Source of the DNA: JBBRFH01 sp038224615
Lineage (GTDB): Bacteria; Planctomycetota; Phycisphaerae; Tepidisphaerales; Tepidisphaeraceae
NCBI GenBank assembly: GCA_038224615.1
Contig: JBBRFH010000071.1
Coordinates: 1-13,524, forward strand
Direction of reading: 5' to 3'
DNA length: 13,524 nucleotides
In this document: in pieces, positions 13,436-13,524 of the stretch
Position numbering within the stretch: position 1 is the stretch's first letter
Layout of the letters: each line of letters opens with the position of its first letter
Notes under the pieces: generated by a model
Seen by the model: only the letters and a program-made list of their open reading frames with translations
The model's database searches: none
Told to the model about the DNA's origin: nothing
Translations under genes and position numbers: made by a program

Positions 13436-13524
13436 ATGATGAAGACCGTTGCCGTGGCGCTGCTGGTGGTCGGAATGTTGTTGGTCGCGGTTGCGTTGGA
13501 TAACTCGACGGCCCAAGCACAGCC
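13436..13524 (+). CDS. Exported protein, 5' end only
   Basis: Only 29 codons are in the window. The start ATG ATG AAG follows GGAGA by 7 nt (13424-13428), a clear ribosome binding site. The peptide MMKTVAVALLVVGMLLVAV is a signal peptide with one Lys and a long hydrophobic core, and STAQAQ gives a plausible signal peptidase I site (AQA). The mature protein is outside the window, so its function is unknown. The second ATG (13439) is an alternative start. Confidence 0.65.
   Translation, partial: MMKTVAVALLVVGMLLVAVALDNSTAQAQ

Overview
The window is GC-rich, gene-dense bacterial chromosome, most likely from a planctomycete (Planctomycetota, perhaps a Phycisphaerae-like lineage). This is inferred from several things: a small stand-alone protein resembling the LigD phosphoesterase domain, of a type common in planctomycetes; a scrap of a CxxCGY zinc ribbon typical of that phylum; CACGAAG-type dispersed inverted repeats; and genes that often lack a Shine-Dalgarno site and instead carry a -10-like hexamer 6-10 nt before the start codon. 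No rRNA, tRNA, CRISPR array or intact mobile element was seen.

Layout. (1) 1-1586, plus strand: the 3' end of an isoprenylcysteine/phospholipid-type methyltransferase, translationally coupled (TGATG) to a condensation-fold acyltransferase with an HxxxD motif. This pair looks like the tail of a lipid or natural-product operon lying to the left. (2) 1567-3681, minus strand: an 8-amino-7-oxononanoate synthase-like PLP enzyme (bioF, overlapping the acyltransferase tail by 20 bp), an HU/IHF-type DNA-binding protein with an Ala/Pro-rich tail, and a small putative lipoprotein. (3) 3818-3925: a block of 14-bp tandem repeats (ten heptads) with a perfect 23-bp inverted repeat, which also supplies the stop codon of the next gene. 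(4) 3911-6862, minus strand: a ~983-residue FAD plus Fe-S oxidoreductase of the GlcD/GlpC fusion type (YdiJ-like). It is divergent from (5) 6950-9475, plus strand: a secreted clan GH-A glycoside hydrolase, followed by an aldo/keto reductase (9507), a two-helix membrane protein (10597) and the LigD-N-like protein (about 11007-11318). (6) 11558-12574, plus strand: a PyrK-type FAD/[2Fe-2S] electron-transfer subunit without a PyrD partner in the window.

(7) 12575-13435 is a gene-poor junk-like segment. It holds a 20-bp perfect palindrome, three copies of TGATACAT, a 132-bp imperfect inverted repeat made of CACGAAG units, a transposase fragment (ISKra4/UPF0236-like), a zinc-ribbon fragment and a 16-bp tandem duplication. 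(8) At the right edge, from 13436, a new exported protein begins with a good ribosome binding site and signal peptide and runs out of the window.

The genes do not form one obvious pathway; most look like housekeeping or general metabolism. No defence or other clearly novel multi-gene system is visible. The more unusual signals are the repeats, the possible leaderless-promoter pattern, the odd small LigD-N-like gene and the transposase/zinc-ribbon relic.
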